Positions 1 through 7,382 of a DNA stretch of 12,440 nucleotides are shown here, one piece after another. The stretch is from Bacteroidales bacterium (GTDB lineage: Bacteria; Bacteroidota; Bacteroidia; Bacteroidales; F082). Under the pieces are notes generated by a model. It searched no databases and was not told the DNA's origin. It was given only the letters and a program-made list of their open reading frames with translations. The position numbers and the translations under genes are program-made. The stretch's first letter is position 1. Every line of letters starts with the position of its first letter. The stretch covers positions 1-12,440 of the forward strand of contig JAILDR010000023.1 in the NCBI GenBank assembly GCA_024689285.1, in the 5' to 3' direction.

Positions 1-1
1 A

Positions 2-439
2 CGACTTGTAATCCACTGCACCGCCACCCCGGAAGGCCGGGAGGTGACAGTCGCCGACATCCGTCGCTGGCACTGTGCAGCCCCGCCGCAAGGCAGGGGC
101 TGGAAACAGGTCGGCTATACGGACATGGTGCACTTGGACGGCACCGTCGAGCGGCTGGTGCCGAACAACGAGGATGCCTACGTGGACGGCTGGGAAGTCA
201 CCAATGGGGCAAAAGGCTATAATGTTACGAGCCGGCACATTGTGTATGTCGGCGGCTTGAAATCCGACGGCAAGACCCCAGCCGACACGCGCACCGAGGC
301 ACAGAAGGTGGCCCTGAAAGCCTATGTGGAGGACTTTCACCGTCGCTTCCCCTGGACCGAGGTGGTCGGACACCGTGACCTGCCGGGTGTGGCGAAAGCC
401 TGCCCGTGCTTCGATGTTAGAAAGGAGTACGGGATATGA
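2..439 (+). CDS. N-acetylmuramoyl-L-alanine amidase (phage endolysin), 5' end cut by window
   Basis: This is a zinc amidase of the T7-lysozyme/Amidase_2 family, which cuts the bond between MurNAc and the stem peptide of peptidoglycan during lysis. The reading frame is open from base 2 and already contains the first zinc-ligand motif IHCTATP (His at 14-16), so a GTG start at 44 would remove a catalytic ligand and is not the true start. Further family landmarks are RGWKQVGY, the second ligand in GHRDLPGV, and KACPCFDV, which carries the catalytic Lys and the third ligand Cys. Only a few N-terminal residues should be missing. No signal peptide can be judged because the start is outside the window. 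The stop overlaps the next ATG as ATGA, which suggests translational coupling. Confidence 0.93.
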   Translation, partial: RLVIHCTATPEGREVTVADIRRWHCAAPPQGRGWKQVGYTDMVHLDGTVERLVPNNEDAYVDGWEVTNGAKGYNVTSRHIVYVGGLKSDGKTPADTRTEAQKVALKAYVEDFHRRFPWTEVVGHRDLPGVAKACPCFDVRKEYGI

Positions 440-789
440 CGGGCAACTGGATTGAAATAGCGAGCCTGGTGCTCAACGCTATACTCGGCGGAACGCTGAT
501 TGTCACCATCGCCACCCTGAAGGCGACGGTGAAGAAAGCCAACGCGGAGGCCGAAAAGGCCAAAGCCGAGGTGGAACGCATGAAAGCCGACAACGACAAA
601 AGCGCGATGGCTACCTTCCAGGAGTTCATCGTGGAACCGTTGAAGGTGGAGATTAAACGACTAAACCGTAACATCAATGGACTACAGAAGGCTATCAAGC
701 AGGCTAACAGCTGCCCTCATTCTGACGATTGCCCTGTGCTTGACGAGTTGCAGAAGCAGTCGGATGACGATTGCGACGGAAAGAAATGA
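436..789 (+). CDS. Small phage membrane protein, probable holin or inner-membrane spanin
   Basis: The 117-residue protein has one N-terminal hydrophobic segment (about residues 8-30). A strongly charged Ala/Lys/Glu-rich stretch follows (about 31-60), with coiled-coil character, and then a second helical region. The tail contains three Cys (CPHSDDC and DDDC). The ATG overlaps the amidase stop, and the purine run AAAGGAG at 421-427 is a plausible ribosome site 8 bases upstream. Position between the endolysin and a spanin-like lipoprotein points to lysis. Two roles fit: a single-TM holin of the T4 t type, or an Rz-like inner spanin, because the topology is an N-terminal anchor plus a periplasmic coiled coil. 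I cannot choose between them from sequence. No conserved catalytic motif is visible. Confidence 0.7.
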   Translation: MTGNWIEIASLVLNAILGGTLIVTIATLKATVKKANAEAEKAKAEVERMKADNDKSAMATFQEFIVEPLKVEIKRLNRNINGLQKAIKQANSCPHSDDCPVLDELQKQSDDDCDGKK

Positions 790-1096
790 GGCACGGACAG
801 AGGCGACCTATACCACGGTGCGCGAGAAGGATTCCGTATACGTGGTGGACAGCGTTTTTGTCTATGTGACGCAGGAATTGGTTCGCGAGACCCGCTGGCG
901 TACCATCTGGCGCGAGCGCGTCATACACGACACGGTGCTGGAACACACGACCGACACCATCCGCGAGACGCAATATGTCGATAAAGTGGTGGAGGTTCCA
1001 GCCAAAGGCGGCAGAGCGGGATGGGTAGTGGCCTTGACCCTGATGGCGGTCATTGCCGTTTATTTGGTGATTAAATACGGATTAAAGATTCTATAA
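677..1096 (+). CDS. Spanin-like lipoprotein with C-terminal membrane anchor (candidate u-spanin)
   Basis: The 139-residue protein begins with a short basic region and a hydrophobic segment ending in the lipobox LTSC, so Cys25 would be lipidated. A charged, Thr/Val/Arg-rich middle (about 30-110) resembles an extended periplasmic domain. Residues 115-134 (GWVVALTLMAVIAVYLVIKY) form a clear C-terminal TM segment. A lipid anchor at one end and an inner-membrane helix at the other is the architecture of unimolecular spanins such as T1 gp11, which fuse the inner and outer membranes in the last step of lysis. The start is nested 113 bases inside the previous gene in another frame, like Rz1 in Rz. 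No later start keeps the signal peptide. The function is inferred from architecture and position. Confidence 0.72.
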   Translation: MDYRRLSSRLTAALILTIALCLTSCRSSRMTIATERNEARTEATYTTVREKDSVYVVDSVFVYVTQELVRETRWRTIWRERVIHDTVLEHTTDTIRETQYVDKVVEVPAKGGRAGWVVALTLMAVIAVYLVIKYGLKIL

Positions 1097-1127
1097 ACAA
1101 ACAACCTTATAAAACACAGAACAAACT

Positions 1128-1565
1128 ATGAGTTACAGATTAGGGGTTAATCTTATCCTTGGTGTTGTGGTCACGGAAAACAACAACGACACCTTCAAGC
1201 CGCTGGGCTATTCGACCGGCTGCAAAATCAGCGATTCGACGGAGACGGGCGAGCGCGTCACCAAGGAGACCGGCGCAAGCCAGTGGAAGGAAAAGTACGT
1301 GAAGAGCCTCTCGGAACAGATTACCGCCGACGGTTTCGTCTATGACGGAGTGGCGGCCTCTTCGATCGGGTTCCCCGACCTGAAGAGCATGTGGCTGTCC
1401 AAGGAACCCGTAAAGCTGCGCTACCAGTATCGTGACGATGCCCAGGCGACAAAATACGAGGGCGACTTCATTATTACGAGCTTGGAGCAGGACGGCCCTG
1501 CCGACGACGACGAGAAGTGGAGCATCACTTTCGAGAACAGCGGAGCGGTGGCACCGGTTTCATAA
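1128..1565 (+). CDS. Major tail tube protein
   Basis: This 145-residue protein would form the hexameric rings of a non-contractile tail tube. Its length, its N-terminus (MSYRLGVNLILGVVV) and its C-terminal segment of alternating strands (EGDFIITSLEQ, then KWSITFENSG) match the TP901-1-like major tail protein family (Phage_tail_2), in which the last strands end in a Ser/Thr-rich tail. The gene directly precedes the frameshifted tail assembly chaperone and the tape measure gene, the canonical tail gene order. An A-rich leader of 31 bases separates it from the spanin gene and has no Shine-Dalgarno sequence, typical of Bacteroidetes. No tail sheath gene is seen, which supports a siphovirus-type tail. 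Confidence 0.85.
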   Translation: MSYRLGVNLILGVVVTENNNDTFKPLGYSTGCKISDSTETGERVTKETGASQWKEKYVKSLSEQITADGFVYDGVAASSIGFPDLKSMWLSKEPVKLRYQYRDDAQATKYEGDFIITSLEQDGPADDDEKWSITFENSGAVAPVS

Positions 1566-1567
1566 AG

Positions 1568-1573
1568 AGGAGG
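1568..1573 (+). promoter_or_regulatory. Strong Shine-Dalgarno AGGAGG before the tail assembly chaperone
   Basis: A perfect AGGAGG lies 7 bases before the ATG at 1581. This stands out because most other leaders in the window are A-rich without such a motif. It fits a product needed in large amounts, and it fixes the start. Confidence 0.7.
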
Positions 1574-1580
1574 CCAGACC

Positions 1581-1874
1581 ATGAATAATATTGAAATCAA
1601 CGGGAAGCAATACCCTTGCCGCATCACCATGGGCGCGATGCTGCGCTTCAAGCAAGAAACAGACAAGGATGTCTCACAGATGAAACCCGACGACATGGGC
1701 GACCTCGTCACGCTGCTGTGGTGTTGCGTGGCCAGCGCATCGAAGGCCGAAGGGGTGGAGTTCGGCATGAGCCCGATGGACTTTGCCGACAGCCTCGACC
1801 CTGAGACCGTGACGGGTTTCTTCGTCTCGATGGAGGGCGAGGGGAAGGCAGTCCCTGAAAAAAAAACGAAGTAG
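1581..1874 (+). CDS. Tail assembly chaperone, short (G-like) product
   Basis: This 97-residue protein precedes the tape measure gene and matches the role of lambda gpG, which binds and protects the tape measure during tail assembly. It starts MNNIEINGKQYPCRITMGAM, a common opening for tail assembly chaperones (a small beta hairpin followed by MGAMLRFKQETG-like helix). It ends PEKKTK at a run of nine A bases. A -1 slip on that run joins it to the next frame (to 2206), giving a longer product of about 208 residues. The short form should be the more abundant one. The assignment rests on position, size and the slippery site rather than on strong sequence identity. Confidence 0.85.
   Translation: MNNIEINGKQYPCRITMGAMLRFKQETDKDVSQMKPDDMGDLVTLLWCCVASASKAEGVEFGMSPMDFADSLDPETVTGFFVSMEGEGKAVPEKKTK
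1859..1865 (+). promoter_or_regulatory. Programmed -1 frameshift site A AAA AAA
   Basis: Nine A bases occupy 1858-1866. In the frame of the upstream gene the heptamer at 1859-1865 reads A-AAA-AAA, the standard slippery form X-XXY-YYZ. After a -1 slip the frame reads Asn-Glu-Val-Ala-Asp and stays open to 2206; the zero frame stops at 1872-1874. Purine-rich GAGGGG at 1839-1844 lies about 14 bases upstream and could act as a stimulatory Shine-Dalgarno. A weak 5-bp stem (GCCGA 1874-1878 with TCGGC 1893-1897) lies just downstream. Confidence 0.85.
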
Positions 1875-2206
1875 CCGACATACTGAGCCTGTTCGGCATT
1901 GCGGTGGGGTGCATAGGCATGACAGTCGATGACTTCTGCCGTTGCACCCCGCTTGAGTTTTCGGCAGTGTACAAGAGCTGGGAAGAAACTGAGCAGCGGC
2001 GGGAACGGGCTGCATGGGAACGCATCCGCCTGCAATGCACAACGATGCTACAGCCCAACAGCAAGCACGAGCTGAAGCCGCAGGACGTGTTGAAGTTCGC
2101 ATGGGACACCGGGGCAGGCGCAACGGATGAAGGGGAAGAGCAACTCAGCTCCAAAGAGATATGGGAAAGGTTTGAGAAAGTGAAGATGGAACAAGGGCTG
2201 AAGTGA
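1865..2206 (+). CDS. Tail assembly chaperone, frameshift extension (T-like) region
   Basis: This frame is the C-terminal part of the long chaperone product, equivalent to gpT of lambda gpGT. It contributes about 113 residues, starting NEVADILSLFG after the slip. The segment IGMTVDDFCRCTPLEF followed by a basic Trp/Glu/Arg-rich helix (YKSWEETEQRRERAAWERIR) resembles the C-terminal half of other tail chaperones, where the motif 'DF..CTPLEF' or similar precedes a long amphipathic helix. A separate start (GTG 1904) is less likely, because the frame is open back to the slippery run, there is no ribosome site, and a TGA at 1856-1858 closes the frame just before the slip. The extension probably contacts the tail tube protein. 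Confidence 0.82.
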   Translation, partial: NEVADILSLFGIAVGCIGMTVDDFCRCTPLEFSAVYKSWEETEQRRERAAWERIRLQCTTMLQPNSKHELKPQDVLKFAWDTGAGATDEGEEQLSSKEIWERFEKVKMEQGLK

Positions 2207-2214
2207 ATCAGAAA

Positions 2215-2445
2215 TCATCTGAGCCAAGAAGGGAGCCAGAAGGCTTTTCGCCTTCCCCTGCGGGCTTCAGCCTTGGAGGCAAGTTCAGACCTGCGGGCTT
2301 CTTTCCTTTCAACCCATTCAGGGTCTTTGTCGCGACCAGAAACAATGAGATAAAAGACCTTGACGATAGCGTAAGGCAAAGCGAAAATATAGGGCCAGAA
2401 GGCCGCCACCATGACAATACACAATATGAATAATAAGGTTTTCAT
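2215..2445 (-). CDS. Small membrane protein on the reverse strand inside the tail operon
   Basis: I do not recognise this 76-residue protein. It begins MKTLLFILCIVMVAAFW, and about residues 3-38 are hydrophobic, forming one or two TM segments. A highly charged basic tail follows, with an 11-residue repeat (EARR twice), visible in DNA as the 12-bp direct repeat CCTGCGGGCTTC at 2257-2268 and 2290-2301. The gene fits neatly in the only large gap of the tail operon (2207-2473) and points against its neighbours. A good Bacteroidetes promoter lies immediately upstream. Because that promoter is so close, the message would be nearly leaderless, or translation could start at Met12 (2412). The arrangement resembles a moron, a gene expressed independently of the late operon. 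The product might act at the host envelope; no function can be assigned. Confidence 0.62.
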   Translation of the reverse strand: MKTLLFILCIVMVAAFWPYIFALPYAIVKVFYLIVSGRDKDPEWVERKEARRSELASKAEARRGRRKAFWLPSWLR

Positions 2446-2450
2446 CGCCG

Positions 2451-2480
2451 CAAAGATATAAAACTTTCAGAACATGTCAA
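2451..2480 (-). promoter_or_regulatory. Bacteroidetes-type promoter for the reverse-strand membrane gene
   Basis: Read on the minus strand, TTG (2480-2478), 19 bases, then TATCTTTG followed by C (2458-2450) match the Bacteroidetes consensus TTG-N19-TAnnTTTGY. The -33 element overlaps the first codons of the tape measure gene. The expected transcription start is within a few bases of the ATG at 2445. Confidence 0.6.
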
Positions 2481-5017
2481 GCAACACAGTAGAATTGAAG
2501 GTAAAAATCACCGATTATGGTGGTTTCAAGAGGCTGGAAGTCGATGCTAACGACTTCAACGGTGCTGTCGAACGCATCAAAAGAGAGACGGAAAAACTGG
2601 GTACCGGGCTGGGTAGGTTCTCGGAGATTGCCATTGGTGTCAACCAGGCTTTCGACTTGGTGAGGAACACGGTCGGCAAGGTCGGCGAAGCCTTACGGAA
2701 AGTCATTGACGTGGGTGCCTCTAACGAGCTCCAGAAGCTCAATCTGACCACGTTGTTCAAAGGCAACGCCGAAGCCGCTGAAGACATGTTTGCCCGTATC
2801 TCCAAGTACGGCAAGGAAACAGTGTACGACAAGGAAGGTCTCCTTGAAGCGCAAAAGACAATGATGTCGTTTGGCATTTCGGGTGAGAAGGCCTTCGAGA
2901 CGCTTCAGCACATCGGCGACATCGCGATGGGTGACGGCCAAAAGATGCAAAGCCTTGCGCTGGCATTCAGCCAAGCCACAAGCACTGGCAAACTGATGGG
3001 CCAGGACTTGATGCAGATGATTAACGCGGGCTTCAACCCGCTTGCTGTCATCAGCGAGCACACTGGAAAGAGCATGGCTGAACTAAAAGATGAGATGGGC
3101 AAAGGAGCCATTTCAGCCGAGATGCTGGCACAGGCATTCGAATGGGCCACCGAGGAAGGGTCTCTGTTCTACCAGGGCGCGGAAAGCGCGGGCAACACGA
3201 CAGATGGCAAGATCAACCAGCTCAAGGACACCTTCAACGAGTTCCTGATAGATGTTTTCAACAAGTTGCAGCCGGTGATCAACGCCGTCATCGACTTCTC
3301 AACGAATGTGCTGAACGCGATACCATCGGTGCTTGAGAACATCCACACGACCTTCGGCAACGTCATCGACACCATCAGCGACTTCAGAGGAATCATCATC
3401 GGCGTGGCTTCCGCCATAGCCGCTCTAACCATAGCCGTCAACGCCAACAAGATTGCAATGGCGGCACAGGAACTGATACTCAACTTGCTTATCGTCAAGG
3501 AAAAAATCCAGATAGTGGTCACCAAGGCGTGGAAGGCGGCACAAGCTGCGTTGAATCTCGTTTTGAAGTCCAACCCCATAGGGCTTATCGTCTCGGCAAT
3601 CGCGATTTTAGTCGGAGCAATCGCAACCGTGGTGAGGAATACCACCGGGTGGGGTGAGACATGGGAAAGCGTAGTCAACTATATCAACAAGTCGCTCGGA
3701 CAGATGGGCGCATGGTTCAAGCTGAAATGGCTCCAGATTTCAGACTATTTCCTCAGCGGTATCGAAGACATCATGCGGGCTTGGTACAAGCTTCAATCGC
3801 TTTGGGACAAAGATGCCGCCGACAAGGGACTGGCATCGATGCAATCGAAGGCGGAGGAACGGGCCAAGGCCATAGCCGAACAGAAAGAAATCCTTGAAGG
3901 CAAGAGACAAGACAGGAAAGAAACCTCGGTGACATGGGCGGTCAAATGGGAAAGGAAAAGCAAAAGAGAAGCCGAAAGCATCAGCCCAGCCGAAATCATT
4001 GCCGGGGAAACGCAAGCCGTGGAGGAAGCGATAGAAGAGCAAGAAACCGTCATCGAGGAACACGGCAACAAAACCGTCGAAATCGCGAAGACGGCAGCCG
4101 AAGATAAGGCACAAGAGACGGCAGACGGCTACCAGACCGAACTTGACGCGCTTCAAGATTGCCTTGACGACACCGAGATTGCCCTGAAGATGAGCCTTGC
4201 CGCAAACGAAATCACGCAGGAACAGTACGACCGCCAGATGCTTGTGGAGAAAGCCCGCTTCTACGAAGATATGCTGAAGCTGACCCGAGCTTATGGCAAA
4301 AACGACAGACAAGCCCTGAAGGACGTGCTTGATGCAGAACTCAGCCTCCAGAACTTCGACAACAGACAGAAAGAAAGCAAGGGGAACCAAGGCAGCACGG
4401 CAGCTGGCTCTTCTTTTGGAACATTCACCAAAGGCTGGGGTGGTCTGAAAGGCATCGGCAATTCCATCCGGGACATCAAGAGCGCGCTCACTGAGACCGA
4501 CAACGCATGGGACGCGTTGACGCAGACGGTGGACGGCTTCATCAGCATGTTCCAGAACCTTCAGCAGGTGGTGGAGATTATCGACACCATCACGGCGGCC
4601 ACACAGACGATGCAGGCGGCTGACAATGCGGCCACCCAGCAGCAGCTGGCCAACGATGCGTCAAAGGTTGCCGGAAACACGGCGGTGGCTGGTTCTGGCG
4701 CAGCCAGCGCGATGGCATCCATCCCCTATGTCGGCCCCGTGATGGCCATCGCGGCAGTGGCTTCGGTGATAGGTGCTTTGGCGAGCCTGCCCAAGTTCGC
4801 CAACGGTGGCCTCGTCTATGGCCCCACAGTCGGCCTGATGGGCGAATACAGCGGCGCAAGCAACAACCCCGAAGTGATTGCTCCATTGAACAAACTGCGC
4901 AGCCTGCTCGGTGATGACAGCGGTGGTGGAAGCTCGGTGGTGGAGTTCCATATCAAGGGCCGCGAATTGGTGGGCATATTGAATAAACAAAACAACATAT
5001 ACAAACGGTCGGAATGA
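2474..5017 (+). CDS. Tail tape measure protein
   Basis: The 847-residue protein sets tail length and sits inside the tail tube before DNA ejection. The N-terminal 240 residues resemble the tape measure domain, including GQDLMQMINAGFNPLAVIS (about 176-194) and the following AELKDEMGKGAISAEML. Hydrophobic, Ala/Ile-rich stretches lie at about 304-345 and 366-387, and another at about 746-774; such segments may form the membrane channel. A charged coiled-coil region covers about 455-630. The C-terminus has the typical FANGGLVYGPTVGLMGE signature (from residue 775) followed by PEVIAPLNKL. The gene follows the chaperone, as expected, and overlaps the next gene by ATGA. At about 0.15 nm per residue, a usual rule for tape measures, the tail would be roughly 125 nm. 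Confidence 0.95.
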   Translation: MSSNTVELKVKITDYGGFKRLEVDANDFNGAVERIKRETEKLGTGLGRFSEIAIGVNQAFDLVRNTVGKVGEALRKVIDVGASNELQKLNLTTLFKGNAEAAEDMFARISKYGKETVYDKEGLLEAQKTMMSFGISGEKAFETLQHIGDIAMGDGQKMQSLALAFSQATSTGKLMGQDLMQMINAGFNPLAVISEHTGKSMAELKDEMGKGAISAEMLAQAFEWATEEGSLFYQGAESAGNTTDGKINQLKDTFNEFLIDVFNKLQPVINAVIDFSTNVLNAIPSVLENIHTTFGNVIDTISDFRGIIIGVASAIAALTIAVNANKIAMAAQELILNLLIVKEKIQIVVTKAWKAAQAALNLVLKSNPIGLIVSAIAILVGAIATVVRNTTGWGETWESVVNYINKSLGQMGAWFKLKWLQISDYFLSGIEDIMRAWYKLQSLWDKDAADKGLASMQSKAEERAKAIAEQKEILEGKRQDRKETSVTWAVKWERKSKREAESISPAEIIAGETQAVEEAIEEQETVIEEHGNKTVEIAKTAAEDKAQETADGYQTELDALQDCLDDTEIALKMSLAANEITQEQYDRQMLVEKARFYEDMLKLTRAYGKNDRQALKDVLDAELSLQNFDNRQKESKGNQGSTAAGSSFGTFTKGWGGLKGIGNSIRDIKSALTETDNAWDALTQTVDGFISMFQNLQQVVEIIDTITAATQTMQAADNAATQQQLANDASKVAGNTAVAGSGAASAMASIPYVGPVMAIAAVASVIGALASLPKFANGGLVYGPTVGLMGEYSGASNNPEVIAPLNKLRSLLGDDSGGGSSVVEFHIKGRELVGILNKQNNIYKRSE

Positions 5018-7359
5018 GTTACCAAATCGCATACACAACACAGTTCCACAGCCTTAAAAATGTGCTGTGGAAAATCGACATATACATCAACGACTATGTG
5101 GGGCGACCCGTAGAAATCAAGCTTGATGGTGACGAGCCGTGCGTAATCGAGTGGCCAGAGACTGATAAGATGGACGTTGTGCAGTCATCGACCTGCACGC
5201 TGAGGGTGTCGAACGAGAGCGACAGGCAAATGGTGCAGCTGATGAACAACATCGACGCGGGCTGCATGGTCTGGCGTGATGGTAAGCCGTATTGGGCGGG
5301 TCATTTGGACGACTCCATCTACGAGGAACCCTACAGCTTCAAAACTGGCTATGTCACCGAACTCACATTCTCAGACTTCGGCCTGCTCAACAGGCGGCCA
5401 TTTACCCTAACGGGCAAGCATAGCGTATGGGACATATTGCTCGATATTTTGGCTCCCACAGGATTCGGCAATGGCACTGTCGGCTATGCTTATTCTCTTC
5501 TCAATCCTTCGACACATCAACCTATTCAACTCTACAATCTATACATCAACACCGACCGCTTCAAGAAAGACAGCGAATCGTTTGGAGAAATGACAACCAA
5601 GCGCGAGGTTCTTGAGGACGTGCTACGCCCGTTCGGATTGCGCATCATGCAGAAGAACGGGCTGATTTGCATCTATGACATCGAGTACCTGCGCGACCAT
5701 CAGGAGCTACAGAAGGAAGTCGTATGGAAAGGGACGGATGCCACAATGAGAGGAAGCGAGACTTTCGGATGGTTTGAGGTGGCTTTCGAGGAAGATGCAA
5801 AAGAGACATTGGCGGAAATCAATCTCGAACGCTTCAATTATTCAGTATCCGACAGGGTTTTTGCGTGGTACTACGACGAAGACATAGAAGAACGCAGCGA
5901 GGGATTTTACATAGACCTATACACAGTCATCCTGCCAGATGGCACAAGAACCAAGATGTTCAAGACACACTCCGGGCTGTCTTCATCCGACGAAGTGGGG
6001 ATTGCATGGCGGGTCAAAGCCACAAAACGGGAATCACCTGCACTGATTCCTACGAGAATCTTATACAATGATTATGTGCGCTGGCCCGTCGCTTCTCCTT
6101 ATGGGGACGAAGCTGTGGCCTCTGATATTTTCAAAATTGAAAGCGGATACCTTCCACTTGTTCCAGAGCGTGACAAATACCAGTTGAGGGTCAACCTCGA
6201 CCTACTGCTATCGCTTCTGGTGAATCCAGCCGAAGGCGACGAGAAGTGGAATGTCACCACATTCACTGAAAGCGTCATCAACACAATGAACAAATATAAG
6301 AAATTCTGGAAGGAAAGGATGCTGAGAGCTTATGTCCCTGTCAAACTTGAGCTCGTCGATGAAAACGGAAACGTATTGATGCACTACCGCAACACCCGCA
6401 ACCTAAACCACTACAGCCACCACCCTGTCAATATAGGAAATGGCGATTGGGTGGAAGGATCGGCAGTCTACAGCGACATGCTGCTGGCCTACTACAATGA
6501 CGGGCTCGAAACAACACCTTTTGAAGGCTGGGCCACAAACACACAAACGATGGTGGCAGCTGAAATAAATGGCCCCAAGCACCTGCCTTCACTATATAGG
6601 AAAAGGGAACAAGGGGAATACGTACCGATGCCACCGGTGGCTGGAATACTGAGGCTCACCGTGAGCAACTGCATCTATTCCACACCCTACCCCGGGTACT
6701 ATCCCTCGGAAACACTACTGAAGTGGCTCAATTGGCAACTTTACCGCAACCCTAAAATCACCATCGTCAAGGCCAACCGCAAGGATGACGGTATCGACAC
6801 AGACACCGTTTACGAACAGGATGTTGTGAACGAATACGCAGAATGCTTCAGCGAAACAGTGAAAATAGGCACGTGGCAAAGAGGCATCGCGCCTTCGGCA
6901 CGGGGGCTGATCTTCGACTCGGAAGGCAATGTGATTGAAAAGTTTGAAAAGGACGGAAAAACACTCACACTTGCAGGTCACAGAAGACACAGCATTGAAG
7001 ACCAGAAAATGGCCTCTCTGCCGGTTCTTTCGGGGACGGCAGAGCTGGACTTCCAGTTCCATGCCTTTCTCGATCACAGCACGCCGGGTGTGTTCGTGGT
7101 CACGGGCCTCCGTCAGAACCTGCACCAAGATACCGAGGAAGTGACCATGGCCCGTATCGCCAATGTGGGCTTGTTTGACTATGAGTTTGAGTGGAGCGAC
7201 CCCTATTGCGCCGAAGAGGAGGAACCCTACAAATACACTTGGAGCAGCCCCGTGTGCGCTCAGGAGCCAGGACCATACAAGTTCGCTTGGGGCAATGGCA
7301 TCTGCGTCAAGCAGTACATCTACACTCTCGAATGGGAGGAAATGAAAACCTACGATTAA
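5014..7359 (+). CDS. Large tail-tip / tail hub protein
   Basis: This 781-residue protein follows the tape measure with a 4-base overlap, the place of distal tail and tail-associated (hub or lysin) proteins. I do not see a confident catalytic domain. The N-terminal third (IDIYINDYVGRPVEIKLDGD, then an Asp/Glu-rich beta region) has the look of a hub that closes the tube. Residues 130-240 include a helix-rich segment ending in KREVLEDVLRPFGLRI, which resembles oligomeric tail hub domains. The last 59 residues carry three tandem 16-residue units, each with an aromatic start, a Trp and one Cys (YEFEWSDPYC, YKYTWSSPVC, YKFAWGNGIC), then a partial fourth unit ending in TLEWEEM. The role is assigned from size and gene order. 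Confidence 0.75.
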   Translation: MSYQIAYTTQFHSLKNVLWKIDIYINDYVGRPVEIKLDGDEPCVIEWPETDKMDVVQSSTCTLRVSNESDRQMVQLMNNIDAGCMVWRDGKPYWAGHLDDSIYEEPYSFKTGYVTELTFSDFGLLNRRPFTLTGKHSVWDILLDILAPTGFGNGTVGYAYSLLNPSTHQPIQLYNLYINTDRFKKDSESFGEMTTKREVLEDVLRPFGLRIMQKNGLICIYDIEYLRDHQELQKEVVWKGTDATMRGSETFGWFEVAFEEDAKETLAEINLERFNYSVSDRVFAWYYDEDIEERSEGFYIDLYTVILPDGTRTKMFKTHSGLSSSDEVGIAWRVKATKRESPALIPTRILYNDYVRWPVASPYGDEAVASDIFKIESGYLPLVPERDKYQLRVNLDLLLSLLVNPAEGDEKWNVTTFTESVINTMNKYKKFWKERMLRAYVPVKLELVDENGNVLMHYRNTRNLNHYSHHPVNIGNGDWVEGSAVYSDMLLAYYNDGLETTPFEGWATNTQTMVAAEINGPKHLPSLYRKREQGEYVPMPPVAGILRLTVSNCIYSTPYPGYYPSETLLKWLNWQLYRNPKITIVKANRKDDGIDTDTVYEQDVVNEYAECFSETVKIGTWQRGIAPSARGLIFDSEGNVIEKFEKDGKTLTLAGHRRHSIEDQKMASLPVLSGTAELDFQFHAFLDHSTPGVFVVTGLRQNLHQDTEEVTMARIANVGLFDYEFEWSDPYCAEEEEPYKYTWSSPVCAQEPGPYKFAWGNGICVKQYIYTLEWEEMKTYD

Positions 7360-7382
7360 ACGACAATTAAACACCAAATAAA

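Noticed and set aside
1421..2035. Long minus-strand frame opposite the tail tube and chaperone genes (204 codons)
   Set aside because: It is antisense to genes fixed by family features and a frameshift site; low-complexity Ser/Pro/Cys content suggests a shadow frame.
2203..2433. Plus-strand 76-codon frame between chaperone and tape measure
   Set aside because: Its Pro/Ser/Phe-rich composition is what the opposite strand of a Lys/Arg/Glu-rich gene gives. The reverse-strand frame has TM segments and a promoter, so it is the better choice.
3740..4390. Long minus-strand Phe/Leu-rich frame opposite the tape measure gene
   Set aside because: Phe/Leu-rich composition is the mirror of the Lys/Glu-rich coiled coil on the plus strand.
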